A DNA stretch of 64,000 nt. Source: Stenogyne calaminthoides (Eukaryota; Streptophyta; Magnoliopsida; Lamiales; Lamiaceae). The DNA lies in NCBI GenBank assembly GCA_037126765.1, contig JBBCBC010000001.1:35572804-35636803 (forward strand), in the 5' to 3' direction. Below, piece after piece: positions 23,923 through 34,281 of this stretch (within the stretch, counting starts at the first letter, position 1; the number at the start of each line of letters is the position of its first letter). The position numbers and the translations under genes were made by a program. The notes under the pieces were generated by a model. The model did not search any database and was not told the DNA's origin. It saw only the letters and a list, made by a program, of their open reading frames with translations.

Positions 23923-24080
23923 ATACACATGTATATCTATCCCCAGTGTGCATATAGTTCATGAAAAGAAATAAACAATTCAAGTCCCATTTGAACAAGA
24001 TTAAGAGTAGTACACACAAATTCTATAATCCTATCATGACATGTTATTCATGAATCAAAACAACAAGATGAGAAAGTTAC

Positions 24081-24225
24081 CAGAAAAGTGATATGAGGAT
24101 TTGAAAAGACAGATTATTCGCTTGAATTTTTTGAGAGTTAGAGAATTTTCTGGAACTGATTTGCGGTTTTAGAAGTATTGAAATGCCAAAGGTTTTTAGA
24201 GAAAGGGTATTAGGGTTTTAAAAGG
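24081..24225 (-). promoter_or_regulatory. Likely promoter and first (untranslated) exon of the Sire-2 accessory gene
   Basis: On the minus strand, CCTTTTAAAACCCTAATACC (about 24225-24206) sits where Sire-1 has CTATATATACCCTAAGAAGC before its own accessory gene. It is followed by a pyrimidine- and A-rich untranslated stretch ending at the donor at 24081. The TATA match in Sire-2 is weak (TTTTAAAA). The shared position and the common CCCTAA following it make a promoter plausible. Confidence 0.45.
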
Positions 24226-24622
24226 ATGGGAGGGAAAACATTTGCACTATTATTTTTGAAGATACTTGAGTGTCCTTGATTTAATTGGATGATCAAGATT
24301 GAGGCGGTTGAAAAGTAATTAAATCGTGCGGTCAGGGATTTTAAACTGGCAGACTTTTGGACTTAAAAGTTTGCAATAAATGCATTTAACACAAAAATCC
24401 CACGTCCGCATTTAATGCTTGCAGGCATGACATCATAAAGTAATGGGAACAGTAATAGCTAACATAAAATAAGCATAAAGGTAAATCAGAAAACGTATCT
24501 GAATAACTGATATTGTAATCAGTCAGTTACCACTGTTGATCCGATCTGGTTGGCATGATTACTGTTGACCTTACTGATGATAGTCTATCCCTTAGTATTT
24601 CCCAACAATGTCCCACTTATCT
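24226..24622 (-). other. Sire-2 spacer upstream of the accessory gene
   Basis: No coding potential is visible. The content (stretches such as aataaatgcattta and cattaaatgcgg) resembles the 17460-17640 spacer of Sire-1, so it is the normal SIRE interval before the accessory gene. A TGTTGGGAAATACT on the minus strand at 24607 looks like an LTR start, but nothing further supports an LTR here. Confidence 0.5.
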
Positions 24623-24850
24623 GATCAGATTTCGGCTGATCTAATCTGATCCAATCAGTTGATCAGATTTCTATTGATTCTATCTGATCCAGTCTGCTGA
24701 TCAGATTTTTGTTGATCCAATCTGATCCAGTCTGCTGATCAAATTTCTGTTGATCCAATCTGATCCAGTCTGCTGATCAGATTTCTGTTGATCTAATCTG
24801 ATCAAGTCTGCTGATCAGATTTATGTTGATCCAATCTAATCAAGTTAGAT
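24623..24850. repeat. Six tandem 38-bp units in Sire-2
   Basis: Six head-to-tail units of exactly 38 bp start at 24623, 24661, 24699, 24737, 24775 and 24813. Each opens with GATCAGATTT and most end AGTCTGCT. There are no spacers between them, so this is a plain minisatellite and not a CRISPR-like array. It lies between pol and the accessory gene. Confidence 0.9.
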
Positions 24851-25705
24851 CTTGGGATGTCTGCTCCCGCCAAAACCTAATTCTCGGGGAGTCGAAGAGT
24901 CGCCTCGATTCCCTAAGTCGGCGTGATGTGACAGTCTTGCAATGATGGTCTGGACACTTTGTGATATCACATGTCGTAAAATAATCCAACCATTTATCGC
25001 GTATCACCTACAAGTTGTCCTTGCGGTGCCAATTTCTCTGAAGAGCCTCGAGAAATCAAATTTGCATTTTAGACACACAACACAACCCATTCACCATACT
25101 TATAGTCCTAAGGCTTGCACATGATAAAATCCGGCGATCCCTTTATTCCGGCGAGTCCTCCGGCAAAAAACTTCTTCTACCCTACACAAATGATCTCTGA
25201 TTCTCAGTCCAACCCTGTGCTTCCCTCATTCCTTCTTTTGTCTCCATCGAAGGAAGATCATACGACCATTGCCATGCTTCACTACCACCGAGGTGACGGA
25301 TCTGCCTCCGGCAACATGGAGGTGCTCCTCCTGGCCATTTGCGCCTTGTGCGCTGATCAAGATGACGAAATTAACATCAATGGACCTTTTTTTACATGTA
25401 ATATGGATTTAGTATACGATCTTGATCGGACTAAATCCCTTGAATTACATGTTTGACACTTGTGTATGACACTCGTGTTCATTTAAAGCGAGTAGTCCCA
25501 TTGATTTTAGGACTAAGGGCTTAGGGTTTAGGGTTTACCTTTTTGACCTCCGGGTCTATTGTAATGAAAATTTCGACCTCCGGGTCTTTATCAATGAAAT
25601 CCTCATTTAAACCCTTGTTGTGTTGTCTTGAATTCCTTATACGAATATTGTCTTGTCCTTGTTGTCTTAATATTTATGCAACTTGTTAATCTGATCAGTT
25701 TCCTT
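24851..25705. other. Unexplained 0.85-kb segment in the Sire-2 spacer
   Basis: Sire-1 has no counterpart to this stretch. It is less AT-rich than its surroundings. It contains a possible ORF on the plus strand (25121-25456) and a 30-bp direct repeat, GACCTCCGGGTCT, at about 25540-25600 followed by aatgaaa. It could be captured host DNA or a variable part of Sire-2; I do not recognise it. Confidence 0.4.
25121..25456 (+). CDS. Hypothetical protein, 111 codons
   Basis: I do not recognise this ORF. It begins at ATG 25121 (MIKSGDPFIPASPPAKNFF) and ends at TGA 25454-25456. It is antisense to Sire-2 and has no visible promoter. The composition is protein-like in its first part (Pro/Ser-rich, then LLLAICALCADQDDE). 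Downstream are two repeats with AATGAAA, which could act as weak polyadenylation signals. It may be a captured exon or chance. Confidence 0.25.
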   Translation: MIKSGDPFIPASPPAKNFFYPTQMISDSQSNPVLPSFLLLSPSKEDHTTIAMLHYHRGDGSASGNMEVLLLAICALCADQDDEININGPFFTCNMDLVYDLDRTKSLELHV

Positions 25706-27377
25706 TGTTGGGATATTTTAGTTTTGATGAATTATGCCAAAATATTATCAACTTGTGTTATTGAAGCTAATTTACAGATAACAAGTTGAGGGGGAACGAA
25801 AGAACAAGTTGAGGGGGAACTCACGAAATCGGGACGTAGATGATCGCGATCGACGAGGTCATAGGACGAGACCGACGAGATCGATGAGTTAGATGAGTTC
25901 CGAAGTTAACTCATGAGTCAGGCAAAATCGTAAAAGAAGAAAAGGTAACCGATCGTAAGATCGATGACCCGGAATGAGACGATCGGATGATCGATCGAAG
26001 AACAAATGAGCCGATATGGTGATCGGAAGAGCGCATAAGCCGATCAAAAAGAAATTGACCGAAGATCAAAAGAGAAGGTTGCGGATCGGAGAGGAGAAGA
26101 TGAAAGCGGATGATCAATATCGACGTGATCGAGATCGATAATTTAAGATGAAAGATGATCAAGATCGACGTGATTGAGATCGGATGTGCTAAACCGATAT
26201 GTTAAACCTAATGTAATCGACTGATGCTATCCCGAGATATTGATCCGAAGAAGTGTTGATCGATCGGTCGAAATCGACGATCGTGCAAAGAAGAAATCGA
26301 TAGCTTTGGTCAAAGTGACTGAAGGTCGATGTCTCGAATTCGAGAATCAACTCGGTCGGCTGAATGTCGAAAGTGTCAAGATCGGACACAAGGTCCGCCA
26401 AGAGAAGTCTCCGCTGAATCAAGTATCCCGAGGCTCAGATAAACTTGAGGCTCAGATGAGAAATCTGAGACTCGGATAAACCTGAGGACTCAGATAGAAC
26501 TGAAGACTCGGTATGTCTCTGAAGACACTGAGACTCAGAGAATCCTGGATGATTCCAAGGCGAGGAATCTGAGGAATATAGCCGTTAGAATCAGCTAACG
26601 TGGACCAATGAGAGGAAGACAACCAGCCTGAAGAAGCTGTTGTACTTACAAGAATAGTATGGATTTGAATGTGATTCTCTCCAACGGTAACATTCAAATC
26701 CACACTATAAATACAAGGTCTTTCATCATTCTAATGTGTGGATGAGTGAAGATTATAGCACGAGATGCTACAGAGCCAAAGAGAGTTATACCCAAAGCAT
26801 TCCCACCCTAGAACACAAGTCTGTAGATATACAAATATGTTCAAGAGTGTTCTAGAACTCAATCTAAGCAACCCACAATGTATCCTAAGCTTAGAGAGAT
26901 TTATCCAACCTTAGCATTGAGGCTAAACAAATGTAAGGGAAAATCTCAGCCTAGTTGGAAACCAAACAAACCTTACCCAAATCAGTCGGTTAAGTTTGTA
27001 GGTGAGTGTGAACTCGGTAAACATCTAGCAATCCCGAAAGGGAGGGTAGGTAATCCCGTGGAGGGTGATAAGTCCCGTTTGAGTGAGAGCTCGTTAAATA
27101 TCTAGAGGCGAGCCCGAGAGGGTGATAAGTCCAGTTGGAAGGAATTTCCCTAGGAACAGGGAGAGTGGATGTAGGAGCTTGAGCCTCCGAACCACTATAC
27201 TTTGTTGTGTTCTTTATTGCTTTATGTTCTTATATTGTCATATGCATTCGATTATAAGCAAAACACAACACATGAGCTTAAAAAGAGAAAAATCTGGAAT
27301 CACTATTCCTTCACCCCTGTTTTTATATGCATTTCATATTTATTCCGCATTTCATAGGTTTTCCACCGGGCCTATCA
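25706..27377 (+). repeat. Sire-3 5' LTR
   Basis: It runs from TGTTGGGATATTTTAG to GGGCCTATCA. A TATA-type box (tataaata) lies at 26705-26712. Between about 25830 and 26480 almost every CAG and CTG of the second LTR appears here as CG, CCG or CGG. Confidence 0.85.
25830..26480. other. Second patch with CAG/CTG replaced by CG-type triplets
   Basis: Against 27620-28080: atcagacg reads atcgacg, aaactgat reads aaaccgat, gatcagatg reads gatcggatg, tcctgag reads tcccgag, gatctgaag reads gatccgaag. The rest aligns closely. This is the same signature as the 9361-10010 patch but in an independent LTR pair. Confidence 0.75.
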
Positions 27378-27511
27378 ATTGGTATCAGAGAAGGAGTTCA
27401 AAAGATCACTTTTAATGTGATCATCTGAACTGATCTTTTTAAAAGAAAACACGTTTCTTTAAAAATGCATATATTTTAATGTTTTGGCATCATTATCAAA
27501 AATGGGGAAAT
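27378..27511 (+). other. Sire-3 internal region: primer-binding site joined to polypurine tract
   Basis: TTGGTATCAGAG at about 27379-27390 is one base from the LTR end and matches the tRNA-Met site of Sire-1, except that the following bases differ. The region ends with ggcatcattatc and AAAATGGGGAAAT (27499-27511), the SIRE polypurine context. No ORF lies between. Such an element would need proteins from a full SIRE. Confidence 0.8.
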
Positions 27512-28080
27512 TGTTGGGATATTTTAGTTTTGATGAATTATGCCAAAACATTATCAACTTGTGTTATTGAAGCTAATTTACAGATAACAAGTTGAGGGGG
27601 AACGAAAGAACAAGTTGAGGGGGAACTCATGAAATCAGACGTAGATGATCGTGATCAGACGAGGCTGCAGACGAGACTGATCGAGATCAGATGAGTTAGA
27701 TGAGTTCCGAGTTAACTGATGAGCTGTTCAAAATCAGAAAAGAAGAAAAGCTAAGCCAGCTGATCAGAAGATCAGATGACCAGAACAGACCTGATCAGAT
27801 GATCAGAAGAACAGTCGAGCTGATATGGTGACCAGAAGAGCAGACAAGCTGATCAAAAAGAAATTGACCAGAAGATCAAAAGAGAAGGTTGCAGATCAGA
27901 AGAGGAGCAGATGAGCAGATGATCAATATCAGACGTGATCGAGATCAGAAACGAAGATGAGCAGATGATCAAGATCAGACGTGATTGAGATCAGATGTGC
28001 TAAACTGATATGCTAAACCTAATGTACTGACCTGATGTTATCCTGAGATATTGATCTGAAGAAGTGTTGATCTGATCAGT
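27512..28080 (+). repeat. Sire-3 second LTR, truncated
   Basis: It starts TGTTGGGATATTTTAG and aligns with the first LTR until about GATCTGATCAGT, then passes into Sire-2 sequence. The missing part corresponds to about 26275-27377 of the first LTR. Confidence 0.8.
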
Positions 28081-28223
28081 AATCTGATATTCCTTTTTCT
28101 GATCAGTTGAGGTGCCTTACTCAACTGATTTTTTCTATCTGGTCAGTCTCTTAACCAACTGGTCTTGGAGACCAGTCCACCAAATATTTCTGGTGCACTT
28201 TCTCCAATGTCTAGAAGCCCTAG

Positions 28224-29690
28224 CTAATTGCATAATTCTCTGAATCTGACTTCAGTCAGTGGCTTGATTAGAATATCAGTTTTCTGCTTATCAGTATGGA
28301 TCTTTTCCATTCTTATGTTCTTCTTTTCAACATGATCTCTTATAAAATGGTGTCTGACATCCACATGCTTGCATCTTGTATGTAGAACAGGATTCTGAGT
28401 GATTGCAATAGCACTATTACTGTCACAGAATATAGGTACGTTCGTAGCTACAATGTTATAATCACTCAGCTGCTGACTGAGCCAGAGTAGTTGGGAACAA
28501 CAGCTTCCTACAGTCATATATTCTGCTTCAGTGGTAGATGTGGCAACTGATGTCTGTTTCTTTGAAAACCAAGAGATCAGTTTACTACCAAAGAACTGAC
28601 ATGTACCGGAGGTTGACTTTCTGTCTATTCTGCAACCTCCATAATCAGAATAAGAATACCCACTAAGCTCTAGATTATCATCTGATGGGTAGAATAAACC
28701 AAAGTTTACTGTCCCCTTCAGATACTTAAGAATCTGCTTAGCTGCATCCAGGTGGCTTTGCATTGGATTTGCCTGAAATCTGGCACATACACCTACTGTA
28801 AAAGTTATATCTGGTCTGCTGGCAATCAGGTATAGTAGTGATCCAATGAGAGCTCTGTATTCTTTCTGATTAGTTTTCTGACCATTCTCATCTGGATCCA
28901 TCTTGAATCCAGTCATCATAGGAATTGTGGCTACCTTACAGTTTTGAACTCCAAACTTGGCCAACAAATTCCTAGTGTACTTCGCCTGGCAGATGAATAT
29001 TCCTTCTGTACTTTGCTTAACTTGTAGACCCAGAAAGTAATTCATCTGACCCATCATGGACATCTCGAACTTCCCTTGCATCAGCTTGCTGAATTTATCA
29101 CATAAACTCTTGTTGGGAGATCCAAAAATGATATCGTCCACATAAATATGAACCATCAGAATATCTTCTCCATCTTCTATTCTAAATAAGGTTCTGTCCA
29201 ATATTCCTTTAGTGAATCCACTCTCTATCAAGAACTGAGAGAGTGTATCATACCAAGCTCGAGGAGCTTGTTTTAGGCCATAATGAGATTTTCTTAAACG
29301 ATACACCTGGTCGCCTTTTTCAAAGCCAGGAGGTTGTTCAACATAAACTTCCTTAGCTAGTACCCCGCTTAAGAATGCACTCTTTACATCCATCTGATAC
29401 ACAATAAACCCTATGTGGGCAGCATAAGCCAGAAACAGCCGAATGGCTTCCAGGCCAGCGACTGGTGCAAAGGTCTCATCATAATCAATTCCTTTTGATT
29501 GTGAATACCCCTTAGCAACAAGTCTTGCCTTATTTCTGGTTATGACATTATTCTCATCTCTCTTGTTCTTGAATACCCACTTTGTGCCAATCACATCTTG
29601 ATGGGTTGGTCTGTCCACCAGTTTCCAAACCTGATTCCTTTCAAACTACTCCAGTTCTTCTTACATGGCTAGAATCCAATTAGCATCCTG
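28224..29690 (-). pseudogene. Sire-2 reverse transcriptase and RNase H
   Basis: The frame is open for 464 codons (29618 to 28224). Reverse transcriptase blocks: GTKWVFKNKRDENN, YQMDVKSAFLSGV, and catalytic YVDD at residues 159-162 of the open part. RNase H: YSYSDYGGCRIDRKST, STTEAEYM and CDSNSAIAITQNPV, ending VRFRELCN at 28224. Just upstream, two stops (TAA and TAG near 29660-29645) interrupt the link to integrase (FERNQVWKLV). CAG and CTG codons are abundant and normal here, in contrast to Sire-1. The enzyme core could be functional, but the polyprotein is not. Confidence 0.9.
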
Positions 29691-31541
29691 TAGAGCTTCT
29701 TCTATTTCGGTTGGTTCCTTCAAAGACAGATAATAACAATACATAGCACTTTCACCAATCTGATGTCTAGTTTTAACTCTATCAAATGGGTCTCCGATGA
29801 TCAGATCAGTTGGATGACTGGTTATCCAAGTCCTTCTTTTCTGATTTGCATCAGTTTGGAGAACATCATCCTCTTCTGATAGTAGTTCATTCACTAGAGA
29901 TTGGGAGTGGTGCAGAAATATGATCCACTTGAAAGGGACAAGTCTCAGCTGATGTTGGAATCATCATGTGTTGATGTCTGTCCGTAGGAACATCAGGTGT
30001 TCCCCCTGAACCAGATGGTTCAGTTGTTACTGTCTCAGCTGTACCAGTTTCTTCATTGACAATTGTACGTACCTTAGGGTCTAATTGACCTGGTGAATCA
30101 GTAAGATCAAGTTCTGGAACATACACTGTTATGTGATCTGATCCTTTTTCCTTGATACTTAGCTGATCCATTTTTTGTGCATCAGATACAGGTTGATCTG
30201 GTACTGCTTGTTCTGGGGCAGATTTCTCTGGTTCAGAAGATGTCTCATCAAAGACCACATGAGGTGTTTCTTCCACAACTAGGGTTCGCTTGTTGAACAC
30301 CCTGAAAGCCTTGCTGGTTGAGGAATATCCTAAGAATATACTCTCATCTGACTTGGCCTCAAAGGTTTTCAACTGGCTCTTCCCATTGTTGTGTATGAAA
30401 CACTTACACCCAAAAACATGGAAGTAAGAAACACGAGGTTTTCTGCCCTTCCACAGTTCATACGGTGTTTTAAAGTGAGTCTTAGTCAGAGAACATCTGT
30501 TCTGAGTATAGCATGCAGTGTTGATGGTTCTGCCCAGAAACGGCTTGGAGTTGCATGTTCAGCTAACATAGTTCGAGTAGCTTCTTTGAGAGTTCTGTTT
30601 CTCCGTTCTGCTAATCCATTCTATTGTGTTGTTCTTGCAGCTGATGTTTAATGTTGTATTCCAAACTTAGTGCAAAAGTCAGTAATAAAGGAGTTCAAAA
30701 ATTTTGTACCTTTATCGGATCTGATTTTCACTATACTAACACCCTTCTCATTCTGTAGTTTCTTGAGCAGCTCGGGTATCTTTGTTGTTGTCTCATTCTT
30801 CTTATATAAGAAAACAACCCAGGTAAACTTGGAATAATCATCCACGATTACTAGAGTATATTTGCGTCCACTGAGACTAACTGGTGTAACTAGTCCAAAT
30901 AAATCCATATGGAGCAGTTGCAGTACTCTGTTGCATGGTGGTCCTGGGATTCCCTTTAATGAGGCTTTTACCTGTTTCCCTTCTGACATGTGACATCTCT
31001 TATCCTTAGAGAATACCTCATTCGGAAGACCCTCAACCAATGACATCCTTGCTATCTTGTTAAGAGTTTTAAAGTTCAGATGGCTCATTCTCTTATGCCA
31101 GAGCCAACTGCTGCTTTTGGAACTCTTAACAATCAGGCATGCATTTCTTGGACAACAGTTCCAATTTGTTGTATATATCTTTCCTTTCCTAGAACCAGTT
31201 AACAAAATCTGTTGAGTAGCTCGATTCTTGATAGTGCACTGATCAGTCGAGAACTCAACACTGAATCCATTGTCGCAGAATTGTGAAACTTTTAACAGGT
31301 TGTGCTTTAAACCTTCGACATACGAGACTCCTATAAACTGTACATCATCATTCTCTAAGGTTCCGAATCCTCTTGTAAAACTAAAGTTATCATCACCAAA
31401 GAGTACACGTGGGCCTTCTTGTTCTACGTAAGAGCTAAAAAGATGTTTGCTTCCAGTCATGTGCCTTGAGCATCCACTATCGATGTACCAGATAGTTGCT
31501 TGTACACCTCCTTTATTGGTCAAACCCACGCGAACCTGCAA
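29661..31541 (-). pseudogene. Sire-2 protease and integrase
   Basis: The frame 31541-30648 carries the protease motif WYIDSGCSRHM and the GAG-pre-integrase region. Its zinc site reads CHMSEGKQ where Sire-1 has CDVCQKGKQ, so one codon with the second Cys is missing. The core has LLHMDLFGL and KIRSDKGTKF (family usually has Glu after Gly-Thr). An in-frame TAG near 30622 replaces the Gln of PQQNG. The C-terminal part lies in 30372-29887 (ESIFLGYSSTSKAFRVFNK), then shifts frame into 29894-29661. The integrase is therefore inactive. Confidence 0.87.
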
Positions 31542-31546
31542 TCAGA

Positions 31547-32812
31547 TCAGGCTTTAGGTACCCCAGTAGAATCGGGTCCTGGGGGGTTAGAAGTACCTTT
31601 CGGGATCCAAATATATCTAGCACCTTTGTTGAAAACAGAGGGCTTGATTTGTCTCCCATAAACATCTACATAATCATACGTCTCTTCATATGTAATCTGG
31701 TCAGTATGATCATGAGTGTGAGCCTTGGATGAATCAAAAGACTTAGGAATTTTCATTGATATTTGTCTTCTTTTAATCCAGTGGGGATCAGGTGCAGCAG
31801 CCCTAGGTTTCTGATTGTAAGGGTAGATACGACTGCTACCATTAAAAGATTCATATCTTTTTAGCATAGATGGTCTTAGCAGTTTACCTTTAGCTTGCTT
31901 GTTAGGCAGCTGGACCTGATTAGATTTCAGATCAGATTTCCCTTTGAGAGGTTGTCTATTCTGATTCTTAATCTGATCAGGTTGAGGTCTCTTCAGAAGA
32001 ACAGGGTTCTTCTGTTGATTCCTCGGCTGATGCTTGATCAGTTGGGGTCCATTTTTGTTCCCTTTCTGATCAGACACTTGCCTTACTTGTTCAGCAGGTC
32101 TCTTTCCCTTATCTGATACATATTTTGCTTTATGTGTATCCTGATCAGAAACTCGTTTGATAACACTTTTTTAAAGTGAACCAGACGGGGCTTTTGAGGA
32201 TGCAGAAGGGTTTTCATACCCAATTCCCTTCTTATTAGTTGACGTACAAAAATAGTTGTTCAGATCTTGAACAGTTTTAGATGATTTTGTAAAAACCTCT
32301 ATTTTCTTAAGCAAACTATCCTCAGTTGTTTTTAGACTCTCATGTAGTCGGAAGAGTTCATCAAACTTAGCCTGGAGGATTTTGAGATCATCAGCTTGTT
32401 ATTTGTTAGTAGCTAACTGTTCCTTAATCAGTTTATCCTGATCAGAAGAACTGACTTTCAGAAGCTCCAGTTCTGTAGTCATCTTCTGATCAGTTTCATC
32501 AAATTTCAGTTCAGCAGCTTTTCTTGCGGCATTTTCTTTAACAAGCTGAATATTCTCTATCCTTAGTTTGTCGTTCTCAGCTTCCACTATAGTGTAAGTG
32601 TCTACTGCATTGGAGAGATCATCAAGCAATTGCTCATTGTAGAGCTGCAAGTCAATCTCTCCAGCAGGTGTGCTCAGCACAGCTGGTGTGGAAACAGAAA
32701 ACACATATGGTTTAGAAGATACCTCATATTGATCTTCTTCCTTGGCCATGAAACAGATGTCGTCATCAGATGAGAACTGGTAGATCATCAAAATCATTGA
32801 AATCATCAGCAT
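31547..32812 (-). pseudogene. Sire-2 gag, C-terminal part
   Basis: The frame 32812-32399 follows the zinc-knuckle part after a frameshift near 32780. It contains a coiled-coil-like stretch (IVEAENDKLRIENIQLVKEN). After a gap with stops, 32077-31547 carries the basic, Gln-rich region and the SIRE-typical end VDVYGRQI and YIWIPKGTSNPPGP. Protease follows almost at once at 31541. These blocks match 13382-13783 of Sire-1. Confidence 0.82.
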
Positions 32813-34142
32813 TGCTCATCAGGCAGAAGTCTTCGACAGATGAGTAACCAGAATCCTCTGAAGGCAGATAAGAATCATCAATCCCAGATGTATCAGCAAC
32901 CATGGCTTTTCTGTCTCTGTATCGTTGCTCTCTTTTGTTTCGCTTGTCTTCTCTTTCTTTCGGAGTCAGGTCCGGGCAGGCTGCACTGTAGTGACCTGGT
33001 TTCTCACAGTTGAAACATGCTCCACGATCCACGGAACTTCTTCTGCCAGGTGAGTCATTCCGTCTGTAGAATCTGTCAGGTGACTTTCCTGTTTGCCTGT
33101 GATCTGAATTTCTTCTTCCTGATCTGTTGTCTCTCTTTTTGTCAGATCGATCATCTCTTTTCTTATCCTCTCTGCGATCCTCCCGATGATCATCTCTTCT
33201 GTCATCAGATATGTTTCTTTCTTGTGATCTGTCAGTTGACCTCCAATCTCTTCCTCTTCTGTTCTGATAATCTCTATAGAATCTTCTATATTTACCCAGT
33301 TGAATGTTGGATTTTTCAAGTTTTTTGGTCAGCAAAGCAATCTGTTCCGTCTGACTTATGATGTTTCCAATAGGTTTAGTAGACTTTGAGTTGTTGTCGG
33401 CTGCTTTGAATGCAACCGCTTTTGATGTGGCAGGTGTGGCTTCGGCAGGCACCTCATCATCTTCTTCTTGCCCTCTTTCAATCAGATCAAATTCATGGGC
33501 TTTAAGGCTCAGAAATAGGTTGCTTGGCTTCATCTTTGCAATATCTTGACAATCCTTTATCACAGTAACTTTCATATCCCATTTCTTTGTCGGAGATCTC
33601 AAGATCTTGTAGTTGATGTCTTTGTCTGACATTTCTCGTCCTAGTTCCCTAAGCTTGTTGACAGACATGGTGATTCTTCCATCGAGCTGATTTATAGTTT
33701 CATTTGGCAGCATCTTAAGTTTCTCAAACATCACCAGTTTGGCTTGCAATCTGCTGTCTTTAATCAAATCATTTCCTTCGCACATCTCAGCAAGTGTATC
33801 CCACATCTGTTTGGCTGTCTTGAGATACTTGATCTTCTCTCTAGTTATCTTGTCCATCGTCTTCATGATGATATTTCTTGCAACCGTATCCATATTTGAC
33901 AGCTTTCTTTCTTCAGCATCCATAAGAGATGGGCTCTTTCTGATCCAAGCGCCAACTAGAAAATCTGGATCACCACCTTCAGCTGGGTTGTTGTGGTAAA
34001 TAATGACAGGTCCTTGTTCAAGAACTTCCATCATTCTGCTGTTTATCGCTCCCAGATGGTTGCTCATGAGTATGGTCGAGTCTGCTTACTCATCGATAGA
34101 AAACTTAGGTAGATCATGATACATACCAGAGGTATTATCCAT
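32766..34142 (-). pseudogene. Sire-2 gag, N-terminal part with zinc knuckle
   Basis: The likely start is the ATG at 34142 (MDNTSGMYHDLPKFSIDE), interrupted by a TAA at 34088-34086. The frame then stays open for over 430 codons from 34067 to 32766. It has a helical gag domain (IKYLKTAKQMWDTLAEMCEG), an unusual run of Arg, Asp, Glu and Lys repeats (about 33230-33100), and an intact CCHC knuckle, CFNCEKPGHYSAAC. The charged repeat region probably binds RNA. Only one early stop and one frameshift separate it from a full Gag. Confidence 0.87.
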
Positions 34143-34261
34143 GCTGAATGTGAGTTTTGAAAACAGATGAATTTTAAAAACAGGTTTTTCAAGATCTATT
34201 CAAGTGACCACAATGGTTCTTCCTCAAGAACCGATAATACTCAAAGCCAGTGGACCGTAGA

Positions 34262-34279
34262 ACCACTGCTCTGATACCC
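34262..34279 (-). other. Primer-binding site of Sire-2
   Basis: The minus strand reads GGTATCAGAGCAGTGGTT close to the LTR end, matching the initiator tRNA-Met site with one base changed at its start (GGGGTATC instead of TGGTATC). Confidence 0.85.
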
Positions 34280-34281
34280 CT

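Larger units (their letters stand above)
9135..24080 (-). other. 5'-UTR intron of the Sire-2 accessory gene, interrupted by Sire-1
   Basis: On the minus strand a donor CTG|GTAAC lies at 24081/24080 and an acceptor TTCAG|AAAATGG at 9135/9134. Removing Sire-1 and one copy of its target duplication leaves an intron of about 250 nt. The donor and acceptor are inferred by eye. The arrangement is supported by the acceptor lying directly before the ATG at 9131 and by the perfect target duplication that reconnects the two halves. Confidence 0.6.
25706..28080 (+). mobile_element. Mini-SIRE element Sire-3: LTR, 134-bp internal region, truncated LTR
   Basis: A 1672-bp LTR (25706-27377) is followed by only 134 bp, which hold a primer-binding-site-like TTGGTATCAGAG and a polypurine tract, and then by a second LTR start (27512). 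All gag and pol sequence is missing. The second LTR matches the first for about 570 bp and stops at about 28080. TCCTT flanks both sides (25701-25705 and 28091-28095), but because the second LTR is truncated this match may be chance. It sits in the Sire-2 spacer. Confidence 0.8.

Noticed and set aside
24590..24610. LTR start on the minus strand (TGTTGGGAAATACT at 24607)
   Set aside because: No matching LTR end, primer site or polypurine tract nearby; the flanking sequence matches a normal SIRE spacer.
24623..24850. CRISPR-like array
   Set aside because: The 38-bp units are contiguous with no spacers, and the context is a plant retrotransposon.
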